Shown here one piece after another: positions 42,310-53,670 of a stretch of 64,000 nt of DNA. A program made the position numbers and the translations under genes. Origin of the DNA: Guadua angustifolia (Eukaryota > Streptophyta > Magnoliopsida > Poales > Poaceae); contig CM070520.1 of assembly GCA_036346375.1 (NCBI GenBank), forward strand, positions 43,047,854-43,111,853. Direction: 5' to 3'. Numbering within the stretch: position 1 is the stretch's first letter; each line of letters begins with the position of its first letter. The notes under the pieces are model-generated. The model was not told the DNA's origin and made no database searches. It was given only the letters and a program-made list of their open reading frames with translations.

Positions 42310-43437
42310 TATCTCTTGGAATTATGTTTTTCTTTTGGAACACCACCATTTTTTTTAGAAGAACACAGCCATTGTTGGTTGAAGCGGACCACGAGATAAG
42401 CTCTAATCGTAAATTCATGAATAACCGACTAAGTTTCCGTAACGCAGGTAGAGATGTTAAGTCTCAAAAGCTGGGAACACAATTGCAGAATTTTATGAAA
42501 AACCAGGGATTCTTTAGTGAAAAGTTCTGGGTAGAGTCAGAATACCTTGGTTGTCATCCGTTGTCTACATCGTGCATCTACTGAATATTGAAAGTCTGAA
42601 ACAGCTCAAACCAATCTTTAATTACGCTCAAATTGATTCCAATTAGCGCACAGCAAGTTTCGTGTGCCGACTTGATACTCTCGAAGTCGTCGTTCTCAAA
42701 ATTCTACTTGCCGACTTGATACTCTCAAAGTCGTCGTTCTCAAAATTCTACTTGTACAGTAAAAAAATCGACGAGAAGTGCATGATTCATTGCCTTGTAC
42801 ATTTTGCTCTACATGACTGGTATTTCGTCCACTATTAAGTGTGGACCACTATGGGTGCTAGCTTCTAGCTAGCTTTTTTTGGACACTTTAGCATGCGCTA
42901 TCTTTCTCTACGGTTGTGACTAGCAATTCACGTACGAGGGTTCATATTTATTTGAATGTCCACGTGGAGATCTATGTTTAATGGTGATGAGTTATTGACT
43001 GTGTTTAAGTATAAGGTGTTTAAGTTTGAATTTGATTTGAGCGTTATTTTGAATTTGAAGCAATTTGAGCTCTGTCTAGAATTTATGATGATATCAACCA
43101 TACGAGAGCAGTAGCACCAGACCTACAGTACTACCGGCCCTAGGGCTGTAGCACCAGGCTGTCGGCGCTATGGGCCCTAGGGGCGGTGTGAATTTTTCAG
43201 AAAGTGCCTTTGATGAGATTTTTAGTGCGTGCAGTATTACCGGCCATGTAGGAGCGGTAACACCGAATGTGCGGTGCTACCGGCCGCAGATAGCGATAGT
43301 ACTGACTTTATGAGCGAAGTTGTGATTTTGTGATGCTTATTACATATCATTTTGGATATTACTATGTGATGGGTTATCCTTGTCTTTGATGGTTGCAGGA
43401 CGTCAGTGCTAGATCATGGTGAGATGGAGGATGACCA
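42310..43437. other. Unassigned stretch; insertion site of the copia element
   Basis: No gene recognised. It contains a 44-bp tandem pair (42666-42753). Near 43110-43300 it holds repeated words such as gtagcaccag and ggtgctaccggcc, of a kind also present in the copia LTRs (ggtccggtgctac). It ends in atggtgagatggaggatgacca, directly next to the copia LTR. The sequence resumes at 60263 on the other side. Confidence 0.4.
42666..42753 (+). repeat. 44-bp tandem duplication
   Basis: Copies 42666-42709 and 42710-42753, beginning gccgacttgatactctc, differ by one G/A substitution only, so the duplication is recent relative to most features here. Confidence 0.92.
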
Positions 43438-45079
43438 TGAAGGATCGAGATGGCGAACAGAGGGGGGTGAATGGTCGCAAATAAATTTTCCCCCAAAATA
43501 CTCCAACTAAAACCTCGACAAGATCGTTTAAAGGAAATCGTGAAAAACCTGAAAAACTAGACAACTATGTGTACCCCTAATTTGCATGGATAAGTACCAT
43601 AAAATATGTAGGGATTTTTGAGTCACAATTCTGGTTGTCTAGTGTCCAAAAATGAGAAGGAATCAATTCAACTCTTGCTTTTAGAAAGGAGATCAATTCA
43701 AATTACAAAAGCCACTTTCAGAAAAAGCAAAAGCAGAATTTCCAGAAGCTGTCCTCAATTTGAACAGGTGGTTGGTGGGTTTCTGCAGCTCAAGAAATTT
43801 TGAGAATTTTTATCCCTATGAGCAGAAGAGTCATGAAGAACTCCACCAAATTTCAACTCAAGAACCCTTACAGAAAAAATAATAAAAATCTAAGAACACA
43901 GTCAGTTAAGAACTTCAAGCAGAAAGTTTAGGGCTCGGTTTTCACCTCATGGCGCCCAAACGGTGCAACAAGTGGACTCTAAAATTTTTCTACAAGTAGA
44001 TATGAGAGTCCCGCACCTTATCCAATAAGAATCACTCAAAAATTATTTTTCTATATTTTTCTAAAAATAAAAATCTAACTGCTGTGCGAAGAACAAATTC
44101 TGGACAGAGTTGGAACTTGAAAGAAAAGATGATCTCTACTCAATCCAAGAGTGCAAAAGAGATGTAAAACCATATGAACACGCTCAAAACATCCAAGATC
44201 AGCATTTAGAAGGAGGGGAAGCAAATCCAAATTGCATGAATGTAAATTGCGGGAAAGTAAATGCTGAATTTAAATTGCGTAAAGTAAAGACATAATGTAA
44301 ATGCGGAATTTAAATTCACAATAATGTAAAGAAATTTTTTGTATTTCTGGTGGGAAGGTTTACAAAGCCTCACGTCATGTGGATAAATCTCAAAGGAGCA
44401 ACTCAAACCTTCAAGGGGAGGAGGCTACCCCTCCACCCCTATTTATACTACTCTTGGGTCACTTACCACCCTTGGATGAGTCCCTCAACCCTAGAGCACT
44501 CATCTAAGAGCTAGGATTAACCCACACACACAGCCATCAAGGGCTAACCCAAAACCCACACTCATACCGGGTTTTCTTGAACGGTTTTCAAAGCATACTA
44601 CCTAGACCCGCTAACCTATCAATTAGACCGCAATCCGACGGCCCTCATTAATCCACGCGGCATCTAGCTAGCATCATCTCCTTTCCTTGTCTTCTTGGCT
44701 TGCTCGGACTCTGTCTCCAATCATCTTCCGGCGATCTCCCGACCGTCTGGACCTCCAACGCTCCTTGCCTAGTCCCGGTCATCCTCCGCCTCACCATGAC
44801 CTAGCACCGTCACCCTGCAACCATCAAAGACAAGGAAAAACCTTTCACATAGCAATGCCCACAAAGATATTCAATGATTATTCCAAAATCATTAATCGAA
44901 TATAAGCTCAATGGTCCGGTGCTACTACCCCCAGGCCGGTAGCACTAAGAAAAGCAACCAACACTCAAATTGCTTCAAATCCAATTCACATCAAATTAAA
45001 CTCAATTTCAAATCAAACCAAGCTTAAAACTCGTCAATTACTCATCACACACAAGGATAGACCTCCACATGGTCTTTCA
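43438..45079 (-). repeat. Copia 3' LTR (left on the map)
   Basis: Plus-strand ends are TGAAGGATCGAG and ATGGTCTTTCA. It aligns along its full length with 58644-60262. One clear indel is that 44641-44664 (cctcattaatccacgcg and neighbours) has no counterpart near 59838 in the other LTR. An open frame shared by both LTRs (44110-44295, 59291-59500) is degenerate and has no family match. Confidence 0.92.
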
Positions 45080-45091
45080 ATCTCCCCTTGA
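45080..45091 (-). other. Copia polypurine tract
   Basis: Minus strand reads caaggggagat immediately before the 3' LTR (plus: atctccccttg). This primes plus-strand DNA synthesis in the element's life cycle. Confidence 0.8.
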
Positions 45092-46849
45092 TGAGTATAT
45101 TGACAAACACATGAAAAGGCGTTTTGAGTTTGATTAAGAGAGAAAAAGCAATTTGAATCACGGCCAAACTTGATCAAAAAATAGAAATCAAGAACATGAC
45201 CAAGTTGGCAACTAGAAATACTTATGATCTATGAAAGATAGCAAAGATTTACAAAGATCATAAGAATTAAGATAAATCAAGATGCAAAATGATGCCTTTT
45301 CTACGATTTCTCCCCCTTTTTGGCAATATAGGCATCAAGATGACATTTTCTTGTCTCCCCTTTTTTGTTGTTTTTATGCAAGTAATGCAGCCTAAGGGAG
45401 CTTTGAAGATTATCCATGTAACCAACAAGACAAGTTATGACACCAAGCTAAGTTATGGCAAAAATAGACTAAGCTAAGGCATGTCCAAGTGCAAACAAAT
45501 ATTTTGCTGGCAAGATTTAATTAAAACCATGTCATTTTTAGCAAGATTGAACATGAGCAACACTTGTCATTAGTTTCAAAACTAGAAGCAAAGCCATTCA
45601 AAGGATCAAATGGAAAGCCTAGAGTTCAACCTACTCAACACTTTGGAGAATCTAGAAGTTCATAGAAGGTCCTTCGAGCTTATTTTTGTTTCATTGTATG
45701 CAAATTTTTCATTGAATCGTTGAAAGACACAGCGGGGTGCAAATGTTTGACATTATTTGCATTCTTTACCCACATATGTTTTTTTTTTGCATTTTTAAAG
45801 CAATTGACTCAAGCCATAATCGATCATCTCAAGATGGACTCTTAAAAGAATGATCTTGGTCATACACCACACATTCCAAGTTCATCTCAAGTGCAATGAG
45901 AAGCCGTCTTGTGAATGTGAGGTGTTGAGTCTAATGCGCACAAAAAGAGTCAATTTTGCTTCACTTTCATTTTAGCATTTTCATTGTTAAGCTAGTGAAG
46001 GACTCAAGTATGGATCAAACAAGATTCACCCAAGTTGCTATAGGGACTCTAGAGAATTCCAGAATTTCACAAATCATGACAAAAACACCTAGAGAAGAAA
46101 CTTAGCGATAAGCGCAACATGTTTTATCAAGTTTTTCTTTTAACGCTCATTTTCAATTTTTGTAAGCTTAGCAAGATAAATGAACTTGGACATATCTAAG
46201 CAAGTAATTTTCTTCATAATATAGCATGGTGTATAAAATGAAATATGGATCATTTGCATAATAGACAAAGCTCATAAAATGAAAAATCAAGTCTATATGC
46301 AATGCATGAGATGATTCTTAAACTCCCCTCAACATGTGATTCAATTTTAAGCACAAATCTAGTTCAAATTGAGTTATTAGCAAGATTAAGCTCAAGAATG
46401 GTCGAAAAGAACTCAATTAAAGCCAGAAACACAGAATGGAGTTAAGAAGTCAAGAAACTGCGAACTGGGTGGCTATAGAGTATAGAAAAGATGGTAGAGA
46501 ACACTACGGCTCAGACTCGCTCTCATCTTCCCCAATGACTAACATAGGAAAGCTGCCTCTAGATCCCAAACTAAGGAGTGCACACAGACCCTGTCTACCT
46601 AGGGGGCCCAACACCTGCTAGACTTATAAGACTGTGAGGGAACTCAACCTAGAGAGAAGAGAGAACAGCTAATTAAGCATGATAATAACCTAAAGCACAA
46701 GATGAGAGGTCCATGCAAAAGCATGCCAGAAGTCTAAGTGATGTGAACTCATAACTCTAAGGAATAAAACCCACAAGCACCCAGAGAAATACAAAAGAAA
46801 GGAAAAACTGAAATAAAATATAATATATAATATACAAATCAGCTCCCTC

Positions 46850-47560
46850 TCACAGAAGGCCGTAAGGGCACACAACTCCAAGCTCACTCCTCAAGGCAAC
46901 AAACCTAGAGCTATCCAAAGGCTTGGTAAAGATATCGCCAATGGTGGTCACTCTCCTGGCTCGAAGCACTATGTCTCCTTTCTCCACATGGTCTCTAAGG
47001 AAGTGATATCTAACATCAATGTGCTTGGTCCGGAGTCTTTGCTTTGGGTTCTTGGCAATGCAAATAGCGAAGTGTTATCACGAAAAGTGGAACACTCTCT
47101 ATCTCTAACCCAAAGTCCCGCAAGGTCGATCTCATCGAGAACACTGCTCTGACAATCGATCAAGAAGACAACATACTCGTCCTCGGCGAATTTACATGCG
47201 ACTCGGACTTCTTCTTAGATGATCAAGAAACAAGAGAAGTGCCAATGAATTGGCAAGTGCTAGAAGTGCTCTTCCTATCTATCCTCTGACCCGACAAAGT
47301 CGATGTCGGAAAAGGCTCTAAGGGATAGACAAGAGGAAGAAGAGTACCAAATACCATAATCAATGGTAGCTCGAAGGTACCTGAAGATGCGCTTCACCGC
47401 CTGGCGACAAGAGGCACGAGGAGAAGCCTGAAAGCGAGTGCACATACACACGGTAAAGTGTATGTCCGGTCGCGAGGCAGTAAGATACAAGAGGAAGCCA
47501 ATCATGCTCTGGAACTCTTTCTGAACACACTCTACTCCCCCTGAGGCACACTCCAAACTC
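46850..47560 (-). pseudogene. Copia RT C-terminus and RNase H, broken
   Basis: Minus-strand reading from about 47560: FQSMIGFLLYLTASRPDIHF, then RQAVKRIFRYL, then DIDFVGSEDRK (the Asp-containing RNase H start). A decayed middle is followed by TKHIDVRYHFLRDHVEKGDI and IGDIFTKPLD, to TGA at 46852-46850. This is the usual end of copia pol. At least one stop and a frameshift lie near 47090-47210. The catalytic YVDD part of RT, integrase, protease and gag are not found in the remaining internal sequence, so most of the coding region has been deleted. Confidence 0.9.
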
Positions 47561-47626
47561 TCACCTCACAAGAGATAGCTAGAAAGCTAGAGGAAAAGAG
47601 ATAACATCTAAAAGGTTTAATCCGAT

Positions 47627-47732
47627 ATTTGCCACCCTTCAACGTGAAAATCCGACGCCATGTACAAAAAATGCCACTCCAGTGGCATGATTTGTACATG
47701 GCGTCGAAGATTGAAATTGAAGAGTGGCAAAT
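47627..47732. mobile_element. 106-bp foldback MITE-like palindrome
   Basis: The arms atttgccacccttcaa and ttgaagagtggcaaat, then gacgccatgtacaaa and tttgtacatggcgtc, then atgccactcc and agtggcat pair along nearly the whole length with a tiny central loop. It lies inside the copia remnant next to the RT end. I cannot fix the target duplication, so the superfamily is open. A decayed non-autonomous DNA element is most likely. Confidence 0.75.
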
Positions 47733-49230
47733 TTCTAAATCTCCCAATCTAAAACCACATGGTCTCTAAGGAGCAAATGACTCAAGGTAATAAGCAACCT
47801 GACTATGCTAGAAGCCCAATCAAAAGACTCTAGATAGACAGAACACAAGCTCTACCTATAAAAGGACCACAACCTCCTAAGAGACCCAAAAGAAGCCTAG
47901 GGAAGACAAGGGAATACTCAGCTGCTACCTAAACTTGAAAACTGCTAAGACCCTAAAATGCAGGAAATTTCGATAATATCTCCCCTAAAAGCTGGACATT
48001 CACTCAGCAGACAAAGGAGCAGCAATCACATATATAATCACAATATACCATCTTAACAATATCACACACCAAATTCTAACCACAATCAGCAATATAAACA
48101 TGACAACTAGTCCCACATCATTGAGAACCCATCACGATTATCAACACTTGAAGAGGTACTTACCTGTTGTAGTGTAGTGCAAGTTGTGGTTGCTGACTTG
48201 AAGTGGATCCAAAAAGCAGAGGGAGAAGACTTAGAGATAATCCTAGGATGATGGTCTTCTCCTGCATGAAAAGCCTACACACATGCATCCAACAAATCTA
48301 TGCTTTCAAAAGCTGGGGTTAGGCAAATCCGGTTCCTAGGCACGCGGATGGACAAGATACAAAGATGGTGTGGCAAGCGATCATCTAGAGCATGAACATG
48401 ATGCAAATGGCAATGTAAGATCATGAATCAACCGAGCTAACAATAGCATCAAGATCCATATATTAAGTAGAAAGCGGTGAAGCATACCCACATGATAAAC
48501 AACGACAAAGGTGCATCACAGCAACATCATCTTTGGCGAGAGGAAGCTAAGCAAGGTGCATCACAAAGAACAAAATGCTAGCGAGGTCATATAAAACCTA
48601 GAAATACATGGATCAAGGTACTATCCTAAACATGGCAATGAGCATGTAAATGAAGAAATGCCACAATGAAGCACAACAACATGCTACTAGATATAACATG
48701 AGCAAGATAAATGATGGCAACCAAAGAGGATCATGAATAAAACAAGCCAATTAGCAACATCAAGATCCATATATCCATGGTCTCAATAACAACATTCATA
48801 TGCTACGAAAAGGCTCGACATTTCAAGGGTATACGCGGCTGAGCCAAACACAACCAGACCAACAAAAGGTCCTGGGGACATAGGCAGCATGGAAGTAAAC
48901 GATGACCATGGATACATAGACTAGAAGCTGCACATGGCAACACTCTATGCATGATGATGAATACATGCCATGAATAAAGAACACAAGCTCATGCAAAATA
49001 GGTTTGAAGCATATGAGCATGAAGGGCAATAAAAGTGATCATGAGCAATACAAGTCACAAAGTGGTAGCTAAATCATATAACTCTAATCTCATGAAAAGC
49101 ACTCACATGTAGCACAAAGTCTGGCAAACAAGGTCTAAACAACAAAGCCAATCATGTGGCACAAACTCTGGCATCACAAGCCAAGACACAAAGCTAATCA
49201 TGGATGTAATAGAAAATTAGGGTCATGCAC
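47733..49230. other. Copia internal remnant, no coding recognised
   Basis: AT/CA-rich sequence with many short repeats of the type gatcatgaa, agcacaa and catgagcaa, and no conserved motif on either strand. Composition is like 57379-58629 on the other side of the chromovirus, which supports both being the interior of the same copia element. It stops abruptly at gag sequence near 49231. Confidence 0.5.
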
Positions 49231-50200
49231 AGCAGAGAGGCAACAACAACGAAGCACCTAATCCTCAACCACCACCAGTTGACATGATCAACTTAGGAGC
49301 TTTCTTGACTGCGCAGACCCAGCTTATGCAGACGATGATGCAACAAATCAAAGATTCGCGAGAATCGGCCAGACCAACAACAACAACCAAGCTATGCATC
49401 ATGGACATCAGTCAAGATTGTCAGACTTTATGAGAACTAGACCCCCAACCTTCTCTGGGAACGTCAACCCCATTGAAGCGGATGATTGGCTTAGGACGAT
49501 TGAGAGAAAGCTGCACATATCTCAGTGTGTAGGCAACAAGAGAGTCTTGTATGCCTCTCATCAGCTGGAAGGCACTGCTGCAGAGTGGTGGGAGAATTAT
49601 TATGCGTCCCACGAGCATCCTCAGAAGATTACCTGGGATGTGTTTACTATAGCCTTCCGCCAATACCATGTACCGGAAGGGATGATGGAGCTTAAGAAGG
49701 AGGAATTGAGGTCCTTGAAGCAGGGAAGCGATCGGTGGCGACTACTGAATAAATTCACACACTTGCACGCTATGCTCCGGAGGGCGTAGCTCTTGATAAG
49801 GCTAGACAGTCCCGATTCATGAAGGGACTCAACTCTGGACTTCAGGTGGGACTGATCACCCACACGTTCCCGGATTTTCAGGAGTTGGTCAACAAGGCCT
49901 TAATTCTGGAAGATAAACATAAGGAGCTAGATGACAACCGCAAGCGTCGCTTGGCATAGCAAGGAGGACGCCAGGGACAGCAGAGACCGAGGGTGGTACC
50001 CCAACAGTTCACCAGATTCCAGCCAGAGAGCAGGGCAAGAGCACCCCTACCTGCACAGCGACCTACCGATCAGAATCTACAAACACCTGCAAGAGTCATC
50101 AGTCAAGCTGCATGAAACCCATCAATGGTAGGAAGACGCTACTACAACTGTAATGAGATGGGGCATTTCGCCAATGCTTGTCCCAAGAAAGGAGGAGTTA
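49231..50200 (+). pseudogene. Chromovirus gag with zinc knuckle, broken
   Basis: A Gln/Pro-rich start (PPPVDMINLGAFLTAQTQ) leads to the Retrotrans_gag core: RLSDFMRTRPPTFSG, then EADDWLRTIERKLHISQC, then EGTAAEWWENYY, then FTIAFRQYHVPEGMM. A frameshift comes before the core (about 49380) and another at about 49790. The zinc knuckle near 50140-50180 reads YYNCNEMGHFANAC. The pattern C-x2-C-x4-H-x4-C is kept except that the first Cys is Tyr, which would disrupt metal binding. Confidence 0.88.
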
Positions 50201-50753
50201 CCCCTGTTCGCTTTAACCTAGGTAATACGCCTACAAGAACACCAGTCCAAGGAGGAAGTAGAGCACCTGCTCAAGCTGGAGTAGCACCACAATCTGTTGT
50301 GCGAGGAAGAGTCAACCACATCATGGCGGATGAAGTTCAAAACGCCACGGATGTTGTACTGGGTAAGTTTCTAGTCAACTCAGTACCAGCTACAATTCTG
50401 TTTGATTCGGGAGCTTCTCATTCATTCATTTCTCAAGTTTTTGTTGTGCAAAATGATTTGGATGTGGTCAAACTTAAGAATACACTAATAGTCCAAACCC
50501 CTGGATCAGAACTCCGAGCTAAAGTAGGATGTTCTGGGGTGAAATTGTTAATAAACGGAATAGAGTTCCTAGCGAACCTAATCATACTGGATACTCAGAC
50601 CATAGATGTTATTCTGGGGATGGATTGGTTATCCAGGCACAAGGCAGTGCTTGATTGTGGATGGAGAGTTGTAATCATTGAGAGCTCAGATTGTAGGAAG
50701 GTGGAAATTCAAGCATTTGCTGCCCGGGATGGTCAACTGATGATCAATAGTTG
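50125..50753 (+). pseudogene. Chromovirus aspartic protease region
   Basis: An open frame of 209 codons runs from the zinc knuckle through a linker to a retropepsin-like domain with LFDSGASHSFIS (active-site Asp in DSGA, near 50400-50435) and ILGMDWLSRH (near 50610-50640), as in plant gypsy elements. It ends at TGA 50752-50754, overlapping the next open frame. This piece is intact by itself, but its continuity with gag and RT is lost. Confidence 0.85.
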
Positions 50754-52105
50754 AAGACTGTGAATATGGAAGATGTTTCCGTAGTTAACGAGTATATGGA
50801 TGTATTTCCTGAAGATTTACCTAGAATGCCACCAGACAGAGATATAGAATTCGTAATTGAGTTAGTATCCGGAACAGCTCCAATAGCTAAGAGACCCTAT
50901 AGGATGTCTACCGAGGAATTGGTAGAAATGAAGAAGCAAATCGAGGAATTATTAGAGAAGGGATTTATAAGACCTAGTTCATCACCGTGGGGAGCCCCGG
51001 TATTGTTTGTAAAAAAGAAAGATGGAAGCTTTAGAATGTGTATAGATTATCGTGCACTTAATGATGTGATGATAGAGAACAAATATCCATTGGCCAGGAT
51101 AGATGATCTTTTCGATCAGTTAAGAGGAGCGGGAGTCTTCTCAAAGATAGATCTTCGATCTGGATACCACCAGTTAAAGATTCGGACTGAGGATATACCA
51201 AAGACAACTTTCTCATCTAGATATGGGCATTATGAATTCACGGTCATGTCCTTCGAACTAACTAATGCTCCTGCATATTTCATGAATATGATGAACAAAG
51301 TATTCACGGAATATTTGGATAAGATTGTCGTCGTTTTTATTGATGACATTCTTCTTTACTCCAAGACGGAAGAAGAACATGCTGGACATTTAAGGATGGT
51401 TTTGGAAAAGTTAAGAGAAAACCAGTTATATGCAAAATTTAGCAGATCGACTTACGGAAAAAGAAGGTTGAATTCTTAGGTCATGTAATAGCTTGAGAAG
51501 GGTATTTGTTGATCCAAAGAAAGTAGAGGCAGTATTACATTGGGAACAACCAAAGTCAGTTACCCAAATCAGAAGTTTCCTTGGAATGGCGGGATACTAT
51601 CGCCGGTTCATTGAAGGATTTTCCTCAATTGCGAGACCTCTCACGCAATTGCTAAAGAAAGAGAAAAAGTTTACGTGGTCGTTTGAGTGCGAAAAGAGTT
51701 TCCAAGAGCTGAAGAAGCGTTTAACTTCGGCACCTGTCTTGGTGTTGCCAAATCCTAAGGATAACTTTGATATATATTGTGATGCTTCGCGTTAGGGACT
51801 TGGATGTGTGCTGATGCAGAACGGCAAAGTAGTGGCTTGTGCATCAAGGCAGTTAAGGCCACATAAACAGAATTACCTGACTCATGATTTAGAGTTAGCC
51901 GCTGTAGTGCACGCTCTTAAAATATGGCGTCACTATCTCATTGGGAACCGATGTAAGTATATACTGACCATAAAAGTTTAAAGTACATATTCACTCAATC
52001 GGATCTTAACATGAGGCAGAGAAGATGGTTAGAGTTAATCAAGGATTATAACATCGGAATCCACTACCATCCCAAAAAAGCAAATGTGGTGGCGGATGCC
52101 TTGAG
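50751..52105 (+). pseudogene. Chromovirus reverse transcriptase and RNase H, broken
   Basis: RT motifs in order: KRPYRMSTEELVEMKKQIEE, GFIRPSSSPWGAPVLFVKKK, FRMCIDYRALND, FSKIDLRSGYHQLK, and the catalytic FIDDILLYS near 51340-51365. A Gly of the usual GLTNAPA motif is Glu here (ELTNAPA). A frameshift and stop fall near 51478. The thumb and RNase H continue (FLGMAGYYRRFIEGFSSIA, then DIYCDASR), with TAG at 51793-51795. A further stop near 51980 precedes YHPKKANVVADALSRK (52050-52100). Confidence 0.9.
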
Positions 52106-52382
52106 TCGGAAAAGTCATAGCTTAAATTTGGTAGTAGCGGAAGATCAGTCTGACTTAAGTATAGAGTTTCAGAAGCTAAGATTGGAAGTCGTACCGAAAG
52201 GATTCCTAGCTACCTTGGAGGTTAAGCTGACCTTAGAAGAGCATATTAGGGAAGGTCAAAAGGATGATGAGAAGATTAATAGAATCAAATCCAAAATGGA
52301 CGAAGACCTAGCAATGGACTTCAGAGTAGATGAGCAGGGTACCTTGTGGATGAAGAATAGAATCTGCGTACCCCATAAACCC

Positions 52383-53618
52383 GAATTGAAGTAGTTGATA
52401 CTAGAAGAAGCACATGATTCCAAGTACTCGATTCATCCAGGAAGTGCTAAGATGTATCAGGATTTAAAAGAAAGATTTTGGTGGCCAAATATGAAGGAGG
52501 TAGCCGAGCATGCAGCATTGTGTGACGTATGTCAGAGAGTCAAAGCAATGCATCAGAGACCAGAATGGAAATGGGAGGAAATCGGGATGGATTTCATCAC
52601 CGGTTTGCTAAGGACTCAAGGTGGATATGATTCCATATGGGTCATAGTAGATCGTCTAACAAAGGTTGCACATTTCATATCTGTAAAAACAACTTATTCT
52701 GGAGATAAGTTAGCGGAGCTGTACATGGCAAGAATTGTGTGTTTGCACGGAGTACCTAAGAAGATAGTATCGGATAGAGGTACTCAATTTACCTCAAGAT
52801 TTTGAGATAAGCTGCATACAACAATGGGTACCTGTCTGAATTTCAGTACGGCATACCATCTACAAACAGATGGTCAGACCGAAAGGGTTAACCAGATACT
52901 TGAAGATATGCTAAGAGCTTGTGCTTTGCCATACACCACATCGTGGGATAAATGCTTGCCGTACGCAAAGTTTAGCTACAATAATAGCTATCAAGCTAGT
53001 TTGAAAATGTCTCCGTTTGAAGCTTTATATGGTCGTTCATGTCGAACACCATTAAATTGGTATGAGACAGGAGAACGTCATGTCTTTGGACCAGACATTC
53101 TCACAGATGCAGAGGAAAAGATTGCTCTGATTAGAGAAAGGTTGAAGACAACACAATGAAGGCAAAAGAGTTACGCTGACAACCGACGCCGTGAGTTAAG
53201 TTTTGAACCTGAAGATTATGTTTATCTCAAGGTCACGCCGCTCAAAGGAGTCAAAAGATTTCACTCAAAAGGAAAGCTCAGACCAAGATATGTCGGGCCA
53301 TTCAAGATCAATAGCCGCAGAGGTGAAGTCGCATACCAGCTGGAGTTACCACCATCTTTGGCAGGAGTGCACGACGTATTCCATGTATCTCAATTGAAGA
53401 AGTGCCTTCGAGTGCCAGCAGAATAGACACCCTTGGAGGAGATAGAATTACAGGAAGATTTGACTTACAAGGAATACCCAGTTAAGATTTTGGACACCAT
53501 GGATCGTGAAACAAGGAACAAGTCAACCCACTTCTGCAGAGTTCAATGGAGCAATCACACGGAAAGCGAAGTCACTTGGGAGCGCGAAGAAGACTTGAGG
53601 AAGGAGTTTCCTGATTAA
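52383..53618 (+). pseudogene. Chromovirus integrase with C-terminal chromodomain, broken
   Basis: The HHCC zinc region (YSIHPGSAKMYQDLKERFWW, then LCDVCQRVKA) is followed by the catalytic core with GMDFITGL (first Asp), KIVSDRGTQFTS (second Asp) and TDGQTERVNQ (Glu). Compared with relatives, about ten residues are missing between HQRP and EWKWEE. TGA at 52803-52805 stands where Trp is usual. Stops also lie at 53157-53159 and near 53424-53426. The final segment (53433-53618) ends YPVKILDTMDRETRNK, VQWSNHTESEVTWERE, a chromodomain-like module that in this clade directs insertion to heterochromatin. Confidence 0.92.
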
Positions 53619-53658
53619 TTCTCTAGCCATCCCTGAATCTCGGGGTTGAGATTCTATT

Positions 53659-53670
53659 AAGGGGGAGGTT
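53659..53670 (+). other. Chromovirus polypurine tract
   Basis: aagggggaggtt sits immediately before the LTR start TGTAACATCC, about 40 bases after the chromodomain stop codon. This is the plus-strand primer site of the element. Confidence 0.85.
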
